Shown here piece after piece: positions 1-7,883 of a stretch of 9,132 nt of DNA (position 1 is the stretch's first letter; the number at the start of each line of letters is the position of its first letter). The stretch is from Sedimentisphaerales bacterium (GTDB taxonomy: Bacteria > Planctomycetota > Phycisphaerae > Sedimentisphaerales > SM23-30), in the NCBI GenBank assembly GCA_030636065.1, contig DAOVXR010000044.1, forward strand, positions 1 to 9,132, read 5' to 3'. The notes beneath the pieces were generated by a model. The model had not been told where the DNA came from and did no database searches. It saw nothing but the letters and a program-made list of their open reading frames with translations. The position numbers and the translations under genes are program-made.

Positions 1-56
1 GGGGTGCCGATGAAATCGCACCATTTTTTTGTAACTGTCCCCCAACGGGTGGCAGC

Positions 57-98
57 CGTTTTTCCGCAGGCAAACAAATTTGCCTTTAACGAAAAACG
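57..98. repeat. Long imperfect inverted repeat
   Basis: The outer arms CGTTTTTC (57-64) and GAAAAACG (91-98) are perfect 8-bp complements. Inside them is a second stem, GGCAAA (69-74) and TTTGCC (79-84), around a 4-nt CAAA loop. The two stems are separated by unequal internal loops (4 and 6 nt). There is no T-run on either side, so this may be a mobile-type repeat, an mRNA 3'-end structure or a protein site; a Rho-independent terminator is not well supported. Confidence 0.5.
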
Positions 99-101
99 CC
101 G

Positions 102-115
102 CTCCACTCTCCACT
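102..115. repeat. CTCCACT heptad pair
   Basis: Two exact tandem copies of a 7-nt word (102-108 and 109-115). It has the same unit length and pyrimidine-rich character as the tracts at the four stop codons. Confidence 0.5.
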
Positions 116-129
116 TTTTGTCTTGTAGG

Positions 130-146
130 GTGGGGCTTTGCCCCAC
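130..146. repeat. Perfect 7-bp hairpin GTGGGGC-TTT-GCCCCAC
   Basis: Arms 130-136 and 140-146 are perfect complements around a 3-nt loop. On the minus strand it lies about 100 nt after the kinase stop and is followed by CCTACAAG, not by a T-run. Similar GGTGGGC-TTT-GCCCACC words are, from memory, common dispersed intergenic elements in bacteria. Confidence 0.6.
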
Positions 147-164
147 GCGTTCTTCTTATTCGAT

Positions 165-203
165 GTTGAACGTTTCCCGACAAGTCGGGATTGGATGTTC
201 AAC
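165..203. repeat. Dispersed hairpin element, copy 1
   Basis: The inner stem is CCCGAC (176-181), AA, GTCGGG (184-189), enclosed by a perfect outer pair GTTGAAC (165-171) and GTTCAAC (197-203). Positions 171-202 match 2600-2631 at 31 of 32 bases (the difference is G193 versus C2622). It lies 45-76 nt beyond the kinase stop codon. It is followed by no T-run. Confidence 0.7.
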
Positions 204-243
204 GTTCAAGCCTTCAATCTTAAAATCTAAAATTCTTCACCAC

Positions 244-264
244 CCTCTACCCTCTACTCTCCAC
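244..264. repeat. Heptad tract at the kinase stop codon
   Basis: CCTCTAC (244-250) and CCTCTAC (251-257) are exact tandem copies, and TCTCCAC (258-264) is a third, diverged unit. The kinase TAG stop (247-249 on the minus strand) and its last five residues (VESRG) are encoded within the tract. Confidence 0.65.
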
Positions 265-2466
265 AGTTTCCATCTGTCCCTCACTGATATAATCATAATA
301 GCTCTGAGAGGCCTTTTCGAAATAGCCGCCCTTGCGAGACCTGACTGCGTTAAGCACAACCCCGAACCGGCGCATCCTGCAACCTTTAAGTTCCCGAATC
401 ATTCGCTGTGCCATTCCTCGTGTTGCATGTTCGGCATTGATTACCGCGATTATACCGTCCACCTGACCGGCAATAATATTAGCGTCTGCCACCAGTAGTG
501 AAGGAGGTCCGTCTAAAATAACAAAATCGTAATGTTGTTTCCGGCTCTCCAGAAAATCACACATACGCTTACTGTTGAGCAAATCAGCCGGATTCGGCGG
601 TAGCGGACCGCTATCGATCAATTCAAGGCCTTCGATCCCACTGGGTCGTATCGCGTCCGCCACGGTCGCCTGCCCTACCAGAATATTACTCAGTCCGCGC
701 CCCGGCCCTTCCGCCGGAAACAGACGATTAAACGCTGGGCGACGGAAGTTCGCGTCCACCAACAGGACATGCCTGCCCTCTGCCGCCAGGGCTATCGACA
801 GGTTCACAGCCGTCGTTGTTTTACCACAATCGGCCGAACTGCCTGTGATCAGTATCGTTTTAAACTCAGACGGCGGAGCGATGAAAAACAGGTTCGTTCG
901 CAGCTTGCGGTAGGACTCGCTTATCAGAGCATGGGGATGGGTCATCGCCACCTTTTCGACACTAATCTTCTCTGCTCCCTCCTCTTGTTCATACAGGGGT
1001 ATCGTCCCCAGCAGCGGCACACGCAGATGATACTGAACATCACGGGGCGTCTGCACCGAATCGTTCATAAATTCCAGCAAAAAGGCCAGGCCGAGCGAAA
1101 CAGCCAGTCCTGATACCAAACCTCCCATGATAAATGACAACGGTTTTGGAAAGCTCCTCTCCAGCGGGTCCGATCCATACTGGGCAATCTCAACCGGCAC
1201 TCGATCTGGATCATTCATTTTTACGCTTATCGATTGTATCTCCTGTTCGATCACCGCCAGTTGGCGATTCAGATTATCGATCTCTTTCTGCGTTACCGCA
1301 TAGCTCACCAGCTTCTGGTCCAGGTCTCGTTGTCGTTCGGAAACTTCGTCATATTGACTGTTGATAACTTTCAATTGCTCCATCATGGAAATGATTTGCC
1401 TGCTTATCATTTCCGTCTCCTGGCCGCCGTACTGTTGCTGCAGCATTTGTTCACGGTTGGACAATTGAGCCTGGCCGACATCGATTGTGCTTTGAATATC
1501 CTGCACCTGGCGATGTTCCGGCCCCAAACGTTTTATCAGCATATCACGCTGTTGAACAAGATTGGCAACCTGGCTGCGATACCCGTTCACCATAGGGTCC
1601 TGCTCGATTGCCATACGCACCGTGGACGAATAACCCTGCGTCACGTTAATCTGCTGTAACTGGGCCTCGTAAATACGCAACTGCTGTATCTCCGATTCCA
1701 GTCGCAGCCTTTCTTCATGCAGCAGACTCAGTTCCTGAAGAACCACTGTCCTGCCGCCCCCCGTCTGCCAGCCTGGCGTCTCGGCTCGTTGCGTCAAATC
1801 CACCAGCTTACTCTGGCTGGTCCTTATCTTTGTATCCACCTTACGCCGCTGACCCGTTAAAGCCTCCAAACTCCTTCGTAGTGTTTTTGTCGCCGACTCT
1901 TCTCTCTGGATCTGAAATTGCCTTAATGCCTCATCCAGTATATCTTTCGCTTCCTTCGGACTGGCGGCGACCATTCGCACCATCACGAATTCAGTATCCC
2001 TCCTCGGAAACGCCGAAAAACTTTTTTGCATATCATCAAGACGTTTCTCAAGGTCGTCTTTTCTTTTTATATACCATTGCGTCTCCTTAACCCTGGTCCG
2101 TTCCAACACTTCGCTCAGAAAGAATTCATTGTTCAGAAGCTCGGCGTTACTGGCCGTTGCCATCGTGATCACGTCCTTGCGTGGTGTAACGCCACCCATC
2201 CCGAATAGCCCTTCCTGGATCGGCATCTTGCAGCGAACAAAACCTACTGAAGCGTATTCCGGACTATACACCAGAAATATGCACCACAGCGCCGCACTCA
2301 AAATCACAAACACAGCGGTAACAATTATTATCAGCCACATCCGTCGCCGAAGAATCCCCATCACGTCTTTGTACGTTATTCCTGTCCCCGTAGCTGCCGA
2401 TGGCATAACCTGCCGCCTTTGAGGAGCTTGTATCCCTGTTGCTGGTAGTGAAATTTCCGTTGCCAT
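247..2466 (-). CDS. Wzz-type chain-length determinant fused to a BY-kinase
   Basis: This 739-aa protein controls polysaccharide chain length and export at the inner membrane. A first membrane segment lies at about residues 43-67. A periplasmic Wzz/GNVR region with long coiled coils follows (about 190-420, including RLGPEHRQV at 313-321). A proline-rich approach (FPKPL) leads to membrane segment two (about 443-465). The cytoplasmic kinase has an EX2RX2R oligomerisation motif (E517, R520, R523), Walker A GSSADCGKTT (542-551), Walker A' LLVDANFRRP (568-577), a conserved PPNPADLL (623-630) and Walker B VILDGPP (649-655). A tyrosine cluster for autophosphorylation lies near the C-terminus (Y715, Y723, Y724, Y726). 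In the Walker A' motif the usual D-x-D is D571-A-N573. The start is supported by GAGGA 8 nt upstream (2474-2478). The final VESRG and the TAG stop are encoded by a heptad repeat. The fused layout resembles Wzc of proteobacteria. The 278-bp spacer upstream could hold its own promoter, but none is convincing. Confidence 0.93.
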   Translation of the reverse strand: MATEISLPATGIQAPQRRQVMPSAATGTGITYKDVMGILRRRMWLIIIVTAVFVILSAALWCIFLVYSPEYASVGFVRCKMPIQEGLFGMGGVTPRKDVITMATASNAELLNNEFFLSEVLERTRVKETQWYIKRKDDLEKRLDDMQKSFSAFPRRDTEFVMVRMVAASPKEAKDILDEALRQFQIQREESATKTLRRSLEALTGQRRKVDTKIRTSQSKLVDLTQRAETPGWQTGGGRTVVLQELSLLHEERLRLESEIQQLRIYEAQLQQINVTQGYSSTVRMAIEQDPMVNGYRSQVANLVQQRDMLIKRLGPEHRQVQDIQSTIDVGQAQLSNREQMLQQQYGGQETEMISRQIISMMEQLKVINSQYDEVSERQRDLDQKLVSYAVTQKEIDNLNRQLAVIEQEIQSISVKMNDPDRVPVEIAQYGSDPLERSFPKPLSFIMGGLVSGLAVSLGLAFLLEFMNDSVQTPRDVQYHLRVPLLGTIPLYEQEEGAEKISVEKVAMTHPHALISESYRKLRTNLFFIAPPSEFKTILITGSSADCGKTTTAVNLSIALAAEGRHVLLVDANFRRPAFNRLFPAEGPGRGLSNILVGQATVADAIRPSGIEGLELIDSGPLPPNPADLLNSKRMCDFLESRKQHYDFVILDGPPSLLVADANIIAGQVDGIIAVINAEHATRGMAQRMIRELKGCRMRRFGVVLNAVRSRKGGYFEKASQSYYDYISEGQMETVESRG

Positions 2467-2599
2467 TTTTATATCCTCGATATTACACTGCTTGCGATTG
2501 AATCTTCACGTTACTTCGCGGGCAAATAATTACGACAAAATATCATTTCAGCCGTTTCAACGGTTTTCTTCTTCTGTATTCAATATTTCTTTGATTCGA

Positions 2600-2631
2600 C
2601 GTTTCCCGACAAGTCGGGATTCGATGTTCAA
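2600..2631. repeat. Dispersed hairpin element, copy 2
   Basis: Matches 171-202 at 31 of 32 positions. It keeps the CCCGAC-AA-GTCGGG stem (2605-2618) but lacks the perfect outer GTTGAAC/GTTCAAC pair of copy 1; the sequence before it reads GATTCGA instead. It lies 114-145 nt downstream of the TPR gene's stop codon. Both copies thus lie in a 3' spacer in the same orientation. Confidence 0.7.
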
Positions 2632-2654
2632 TTTATTCTTTTCTTTTTTTCGTG

Positions 2655-2669
2655 TTCGCCAAAGGCGAA
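2655..2669. repeat. Perfect 6-bp hairpin TTCGCC-AAA-GGCGAA
   Basis: Arms 2655-2660 and 2664-2669 pair perfectly around AAA. It lies 76-90 nt beyond the TPR stop codon, and no T-run follows on the minus strand. It could stabilise the 3' end of the TPR message or mark another dispersed element. Confidence 0.5.
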
Positions 2670-2718
2670 TCTGCCTATGGCACGATATTTCGTGGTTCAC
2701 TCTTCTAACCTTTCCAAC

Positions 2719-2762
2719 CTTCTCTCTTTCTCACAACCCACCACTCACTTCTCATCTTCTCT
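2719..2762. repeat. Heptad tract over the TPR gene's stop codon
   Basis: From 2721 the sequence divides into seven-base words: TCTCTCT, TTCTCAC, AACCCAC, CACTCAC, TTCTCAT, CTTCTCT. The TGA stop (2745-2747, minus strand) lies in the fourth word. The tract is nearly identical to 8719-8753: 2719-2737 equals 8719-8737 and 2738-2746 equals 8745-8753, the other copy carrying one additional heptad. Confidence 0.7.
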
Positions 2763-5700
2763 CTGCTGCTCAATTTCCGTCAGTAGCGTATTAATTCGTT
2801 CCAGCCACACCGAATCCCGCTGATTGACACTATCCTGTAACTGCTTCTGAACCTTTTGTAGCCGCTCCAGTGCCTGCCCGTATTGTTTTTGCCCCTGCAA
2901 TGCCTGGGCAAGGTGATATTCATATTCTGGTGGCGCCTGGTTTTCGCTCCGACGCATTTCCTGGATCGCACGTAGCATAATCAGTTCTGCCTGACTATAA
3001 TCTTTCATTTTTATCAGTGCCATTGCGTACGTATCCATTACATTCGTATCGGTACGATTCAGATCGTATGCCTTTTTGGCCGTTGCTACTGCTTCTTCGT
3101 CGTGGCTGCCTGTTTCCAACAGCGCGTATGCGAGGTTATTCACAAGAGTTGCGTCATTCGGTCGTTTTTTTATTAGCCGCCGGCAGACATCAATCGCTTC
3201 CTGCCAGCGTTGTGCCCTGAGATATGTCACTGTCAATTGCCGATCTATATTTTCCGAGAGATTCTCATTTGCTGACGACTGCGCCGCTTTCAGTTCGGAA
3301 ATCTCCTGATTGACCTGGCCTTTTCCGCGATATATCCCAGCCAGCACCAGACGCATAGCTGTCCAGTCTGGTTTCGCTCGCAGCTTGTTTTTGCACCACT
3401 CTGATATCTTATCCACATCCCCTATTCGCCGCGCCCTCATCACCACTTGATCGCTCAGCGCCGGCCTGTCCGACACCATATTCAGGATACTCTCGAACAG
3501 ATTCAGTGCTTCTTGCGGCCGGTTCAATCGATAGGTCGCTTCTGCCTGATACAACAGCAGAGCGGCGTCTTCATAGCCTTTTTTCAGGTTTTGCGTCACC
3601 AGTGCTGTTACTTGTTGGTACTGCCCTGTTTTCAGCAATGTTCGCAGCAGACCATCCAGAGCTGCCTGTTGTTCTTCGCCTGTTTCCCGGCTCACTTTCC
3701 AGGCGTTCTGCATCAGCGTCAGTCCTTTTTCGTATTGACGCGCTGCCCGGTCTCTCTGTTTTTTGAGCAGGTATTTATCTCCCAGTTGCATACTTGCCTG
3801 TGCCGCCTCGACATAGAGTTTGGCATCATTGGGATAGACCTCGATGACATTGCTGTAGAGACGTTCCAGGTCTGCCCAGCGATCCCGCCCCTTCAGCATC
3901 TTCACCAACATATCCCTCGCTGCCGTATAACCTGGATTCTGTTCTACTGTTGCCTGCAGTTCGTCGATTGCATCATTATAGAATCCCAGACTCCAGTTCA
4001 CCTGCGCCAGCAGCGTTCGGCCCAGGTTACTCTTTGATGATTCGAGAGTGCGTAGTTTTGCCAGTGAATCCATCGCTTCCTGGAATTGTTCGTTATAATA
4101 GAGCGCCTGGCTTTTGATCAGCAGTGCCAGACGATTTTGGCTATTCTTCGCCAGTGCCTGATCCGCGTACGCCACCGCTTCTGCGTACTTTGTTCGCCGC
4201 AGCGCCACTTTTGCTGACAATAGCATCGTAGCCACTGAATCGGGATATTTCTGTTTCATCTGACTATCCAGCAGTGCCTGGGACTCTTCTTCCTGCCCCA
4301 TATCCAGTAAGGTTTCGATATGCCGTGTCAACAGGTACTCGCTGTCTTCTTTTTCACGTAGTTGACGAAATATATCCAGCGCTTTATTATATTCCTTCAT
4401 TTGGCTGAACAGTTCCGCCAGCATGATCTTATTTTGTTGTTTGTCCTTGAACTCTTCTGATATTTTTTCCAGTACTTCTGTTGCCTGCTGGAGTTGTCCC
4501 CGGCGTGCATACAGATCGCCGAGTTTGACCATCGCCTGGTATTTTACTTCACCGCTGTTTTGTTTTATCATATCCTGCAGCAGTTTTTCATCCTGTCTCT
4601 TTTTACCTGTGTTCCGCAGAAAATCCCCGTATTCCGCCACCAATTCTACGGAATCAGGAATTTTCTCGATGGCCTGTTTGAATATCTTTTCCGCCTCTGC
4701 CCATAATTGGTTCCGCTGTTGGTCATCAGTTGCCGCCCTTGCGTACAGGTAATGTACTTTCGCCAGCATAACGATATTCTTTACATTACCAGGATCACGG
4801 GAGATCAAATATTTACACGTTCGAACAACCTCATTATGTATCTCCGCCAACGCTTCTATATGCGTCTTTTTAACACCTTCCGCCATACCCGGCGAATTCA
4901 CTTGATCCGCCAACTGCACTATCCAAAAGGATTCGTATGTTACTAACAGTCGGTTCGCCGTCAGGTTGGACGGTTCCAGGTTCAACACTCGTTTAATTAG
5001 CACCAGCATCGACCTGATCTGCTCGGACGACAGACGGCTCAACCCGCCTTGCGAGTGCATATTGTGCATCATAAGCATCAGCGTGTTGTTAGCCGCCACA
5101 TTGCTGAAATCCTGCGACACAGCCATTCGTACCTGTTCGAGCGATTCTTCACCTCGCCCCAGTTGCCCATAGACTTGCGACAGGCTCAGATGGCCTTCGA
5201 CTGAAATCGGTCGCTTTTCCAGATAGCTTTCCAGCAGGTTTGCCGCATCGTTCCATTGTTTTTGCGATTGTTTCAGATGGAATTCATAATACAATCCCTG
5301 GACCGAATCAACTTTATTGATCTTTGCCAACAGGCCTTCCGCCCCAGTCCAGTCTTCCAGTCCGACTACTGCTCGAAATTCACTGCCCAGCGCCCCCAGA
5401 TCGTCTTTTTTGATACCTGTCGCCGTACTGAATTGTTCTTTCGCCAGTTCCCAGTTGCGTTGTGCCGTTTCCTGGTCTTGTTTGATTACATTTTCGCGCG
5501 CCCGCGCTTCATAATAGCTTCCCAGTCGTACCGCGCGATCGAAAGGGTCCTTGATGTTTTTCATAGTCTCAAGGGCAATCTCCGCTAACCTCTCTGACGG
5601 CACATTAGCGGCATCCGGTTCCTGCAATATCAGTTGTATCTGCTGAAATTTTATATTCTCAGGTGCCGCCTGAACCGCCGCCGACACTATTTGCCGCAAC

Positions 5701-7760
5701 TGGTCATAAGACGACGTGCCTTCCCTGACCTGCGACATCATGGCCTGATATAGTAAAACGACTACTTCTTCATCTGCGGGAATCTCTTTCGCCAGTTTGA
5801 CTAATGCTTTGATCCGATCGGCTGCGTCTTTATGAGACATGGCGCGCAATAACTTTATTGCTTGCCCATCGTCTCCCAAACTACTTATTGCCTCCTGTGC
5901 TTCTTCGTAGCGACCCAACATCAGCAGTGCCTGGGCCTTGATCTTCAGCACCTCTTCTTGAAACGGTATATCCGGGCTGTATTTATTTTCGTATGATTCT
6001 ATCAGACTCAGTAGGTCGAGTTTATTCTGCTGCCCTGAAAACCCCGAAATCACATCGATATACGACACATAATCCTGTGCCGGACGGACACCCCGGGACA
6101 ACACCTGTGCTGCGTATTGTGCCGCCAGGCTACGGTATTTGGTCTCTCGTAAAACCTCGAACAGCTTCCATTTCAGACGGGCTGCCATTGCTCCGACCGT
6201 ATTGTCCAGTTCCATCTGCCGATTGGCATCGTAAATATCTTTTATGCCGTCTTCCAGCCGTCCTTCCGCCAACGCGATTGTACCACGAGCCACCTTCGTC
6301 AAAACATCGTCTTCGCCCAACGACTCGCTCAATTCTGTCAATCGCTTCCGGGCCTGCTCGAGGTAGATTGTTTTTTGATTCTGATTCTCCTCCTGCTCTG
6401 CCAGCTTCGCGCAAACCTCCACTAATATTGGTATAATTCTGCCGAAACGGGTAATACTCACCAGTCTTCGGCGGGCACACTGCATATCCTTGGCGGTCGG
6501 CTTGTCCAGCGTCTCTCGCAGCAGATCATACGCCGCTGTCAGATCGACCTGTGGGCTTTCGGAATAACGTGCCCGTACTAAATATAATTGTCCCAGTGTG
6601 GCCGGCCATTCCGCCTGCGTATCATCGCTTTGAACAGCCTGCTTATATATTTTGATCACTTCATCTACTTCATCCAGTCTTTTCAGCCGGGATTGAATTA
6701 TTTGTGCCTTGACGACATAAAACCGTCCTTCATTTTCGAAGCGGCTGATACAGCTATCGACATCTTCCAGCATCTTACCGTAGAACGCGTCTGCCTCTTT
6801 TTGTAGTTTGGCTTTTTCGGCCTCGCCTTCAGCCAACATCGCCTGGCGGTACAGACTACTTGACCAGGGTCGAAGGTATATATTAAACAGATTCAGATGC
6901 GTCTCCACGTCTTCCGGATTCTTTTCGATTGCCAGGCGAAGATATTGCTCGCTTTTGGCCAGATACTCTGCCCTTTCTTCTTTTGACTCGCTCTTGCGCA
7001 CATCCAGCATCGCCAGGTCCGCGAACAGTTGATACGCCGTAACGTTCTTCTCGTCCAGCGACAGTGTTTTGTTCAGCATTTCTTCTGCCTGTGTTCGCGT
7101 CCCCGTAGGGTCGTCGCTCGCCTCTAACGCCAGCAACGCCGTCAGCGCATGTCCCTTCATCATATACCCGTAAGCATCATCTGGCCGAAGCTCGATCAAT
7201 GCCTCCGCGTTTTTCACCACATCCACCCAGAGGTTCCCGCTGCCTCCATAGCGTGCCATCTCGTAAAAGAAATCCGATTCTTTGCGTTTCACTTCGTAGT
7301 TTGCCGCGTCCAGTTCTAACGACTTGCGCCACACAGCGATTGTTTTACCGTAGTCTTTGCGGCTCCAATGCAGGTCAGCAATTTCGGCCAGAACCTTTTT
7401 TCGTAATTCTTTATCACCTCGACTGTATTTATACGCCCTGCCAAGCGTTTTGAAGGCTTCTTCCCATTTCTTGTCCGAACCTTCTTCTTTCAGTTCTTTT
7501 CTTAGTTGGTCCCGTTCGTCCGGATCCGATATTTGCATCGCCTCTGTTTCATGCGATGCGTCCAGTTCGCGCGCTTCTTTTGTAAGCTCACAACCCTGCT
7601 CGAACAAATGTACCGGGTCTCGGCCCAGCATCGCGTGCATAAAGTCCGGCATAATACCCGGCCAACGCGCCGACCCGGCGTACCAGACCACCAGCAACAG
7701 AGGCACTCCCATCAACAGGAGGACCGTCAATAATTTCTTATTTAAACGCTTTTTCGCCAT
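2745..7760 (-). CDS. Giant membrane-anchored TPR-repeat protein of the exosortase/EPS locus
   Basis: This is a 1671-aa protein. The N-terminus is basic (KKRLNKK), followed by one hydrophobic segment at about residues 9-28 with no lipobox cysteine. It should act as an uncleaved anchor, leaving the bulk outside the cytoplasm. Almost all the rest is helical with tetratricopeptide (TPR) spacing. Clear units begin near residues 122-155 (DYGKTIAVWRKSLELDAANYE) and the C-terminus has a run at about 1533-1645, including ATLVNNLAYALLETG and KDYSQAELIMLRAI. TPR arrays bind proteins, and large TPR proteins recur in PEP-CTERM/exosortase loci (PrsT-like), usually at well under this length. The role as scaffold for the export or polymer machinery is inferred. 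The start is well supported: AAGGA (7767-7771) lies 6 nt before the ATG. No frameshift or enzyme domain is visible. The last six codons (REDEK, stop) lie in a heptad repeat. Confidence 0.9.
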   Translation of the reverse strand: MAKKRLNKKLLTVLLLMGVPLLLVVWYAGSARWPGIMPDFMHAMLGRDPVHLFEQGCELTKEARELDASHETEAMQISDPDERDQLRKELKEEGSDKKWEEAFKTLGRAYKYSRGDKELRKKVLAEIADLHWSRKDYGKTIAVWRKSLELDAANYEVKRKESDFFYEMARYGGSGNLWVDVVKNAEALIELRPDDAYGYMMKGHALTALLALEASDDPTGTRTQAEEMLNKTLSLDEKNVTAYQLFADLAMLDVRKSESKEERAEYLAKSEQYLRLAIEKNPEDVETHLNLFNIYLRPWSSSLYRQAMLAEGEAEKAKLQKEADAFYGKMLEDVDSCISRFENEGRFYVVKAQIIQSRLKRLDEVDEVIKIYKQAVQSDDTQAEWPATLGQLYLVRARYSESPQVDLTAAYDLLRETLDKPTAKDMQCARRRLVSITRFGRIIPILVEVCAKLAEQEENQNQKTIYLEQARKRLTELSESLGEDDVLTKVARGTIALAEGRLEDGIKDIYDANRQMELDNTVGAMAARLKWKLFEVLRETKYRSLAAQYAAQVLSRGVRPAQDYVSYIDVISGFSGQQNKLDLLSLIESYENKYSPDIPFQEEVLKIKAQALLMLGRYEEAQEAISSLGDDGQAIKLLRAMSHKDAADRIKALVKLAKEIPADEEVVVLLYQAMMSQVREGTSSYDQLRQIVSAAVQAAPENIKFQQIQLILQEPDAANVPSERLAEIALETMKNIKDPFDRAVRLGSYYEARARENVIKQDQETAQRNWELAKEQFSTATGIKKDDLGALGSEFRAVVGLEDWTGAEGLLAKINKVDSVQGLYYEFHLKQSQKQWNDAANLLESYLEKRPISVEGHLSLSQVYGQLGRGEESLEQVRMAVSQDFSNVAANNTLMLMMHNMHSQGGLSRLSSEQIRSMLVLIKRVLNLEPSNLTANRLLVTYESFWIVQLADQVNSPGMAEGVKKTHIEALAEIHNEVVRTCKYLISRDPGNVKNIVMLAKVHYLYARAATDDQQRNQLWAEAEKIFKQAIEKIPDSVELVAEYGDFLRNTGKKRQDEKLLQDMIKQNSGEVKYQAMVKLGDLYARRGQLQQATEVLEKISEEFKDKQQNKIMLAELFSQMKEYNKALDIFRQLREKEDSEYLLTRHIETLLDMGQEEESQALLDSQMKQKYPDSVATMLLSAKVALRRTKYAEAVAYADQALAKNSQNRLALLIKSQALYYNEQFQEAMDSLAKLRTLESSKSNLGRTLLAQVNWSLGFYNDAIDELQATVEQNPGYTAARDMLVKMLKGRDRWADLERLYSNVIEVYPNDAKLYVEAAQASMQLGDKYLLKKQRDRAARQYEKGLTLMQNAWKVSRETGEEQQAALDGLLRTLLKTGQYQQVTALVTQNLKKGYEDAALLLYQAEATYRLNRPQEALNLFESILNMVSDRPALSDQVVMRARRIGDVDKISEWCKNKLRAKPDWTAMRLVLAGIYRGKGQVNQEISELKAAQSSANENLSENIDRQLTVTYLRAQRWQEAIDVCRRLIKKRPNDATLVNNLAYALLETGSHDEEAVATAKKAYDLNRTDTNVMDTYAMALIKMKDYSQAELIMLRAIQEMRRSENQAPPEYEYHLAQALQGQKQYGQALERLQKVQKQLQDSVNQRDSVWLERINTLLTEIEQQREDEK

Positions 7761-7883
7761 TTCGTATCCTTTGTTTTCTTTGCGTATTTTCGTTCTTTAT
7801 ATGCTTCTTATCTTGTCTTAATCAGTGCAATCCATGAAATCCGTGGTTAAAGTTCTGTATTCTCTTGTCTTCTTCGTTTCCTT
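7761..7883. other. 123-bp spacer between the EpsI-like and TPR genes
   Basis: No gene. It contains the 9-nt periodic array (7819-7845), the word TTCTGTATTCT (7853-7863) shared with the spacer at 8693-8709, and the TPR ribosome binding site AAGGA (7767-7771). No convincing promoter or terminator is visible. Confidence 0.6.
7819..7845 (-). repeat. Three-unit 9-nt periodic array (CAnnGATTn)
   Basis: Read on the minus strand, three 9-nt units follow each other: CACGGATTT, CATGGATTG, CACTGATTA, preceded by TTAAC. All share CA at the start and GATT at positions 5-8. Related CCACGGATTTCACGGATTA-like phrases are, from memory, common between genes in many environmental bacteria. Confidence 0.6.

Larger units (their letters stand above)
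1..246. other. Non-coding region downstream of the kinase
   Basis: A plus-strand frame crosses it but has no family resemblance and runs antisense into the kinase gene, so it is not called. The region contains three hairpin-forming elements (57-98, 130-146, 165-203), a CTCCACT heptad pair (102-115) and the end of the kinase heptad tract. None of the hairpins is followed by a T-run on the minus strand, so no intrinsic terminator is called. Where the operon ends cannot be seen. Confidence 0.6.
2467..2744. other. 278-bp spacer between the TPR gene and the kinase gene
   Basis: No credible coding sequence. In transcription order (high to low coordinates) it holds the heptad tract that runs over the TPR stop codon, a perfect 6-bp hairpin (2655-2669), the second copy of the 32-nt hairpin element (2600-2631), a TTCTGTATTC word (about 2573-2582) shared with other spacers, a short CCGT/ACGG inverted repeat (2552-2563), and the kinase ribosome binding site (2474-2478). 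I saw no -35/-10 pair good enough to call. Confidence 0.6.

Noticed and set aside
51..60. Lipoprotein signal in the TPR protein
   Set aside because: The only nearby cysteine (residue 57) is well beyond the hydrophobic segment and has no lipobox.
44..63. Possible plus-strand terminator: AACGG, 7-nt loop, CCGTT, then T's
   Set aside because: The stem has only 5 bp, the T-run is short and overlaps another inverted repeat, and no plus-strand gene is seen upstream in the window.
4..498. Plus-strand 164-aa open frame at the left edge
   Set aside because: It crosses the hairpin-rich spacer and then runs antisense to the kinase C-terminus; no recognisable family, no clear ribosome binding site, low-complexity composition.
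2552..2570. CCGT-TTCA-ACGG followed by TTTTCTTCTTC as a terminator
   Set aside because: The T-rich side is on the plus strand, while the genes on both sides are read from the minus strand; the stem is only 4 bp.
2490..2570. Promoter for the kinase gene
   Set aside because: TTGAAA on the minus strand has no acceptable -10 at 16-18 nt; other candidates overlap the ribosome binding site.
3447..4037. Plus-strand 196-aa open frame inside the TPR gene
   Set aside because: Antisense shadow of the TPR coding sequence; the Cys- and Phe-rich composition is typical of a complement frame, and the minus-strand protein is clearly real.
6130..6480. Minus-strand 116-aa open frame in another frame of the TPR gene
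   Set aside because: Lies wholly within the intact TPR frame and shows no family features.
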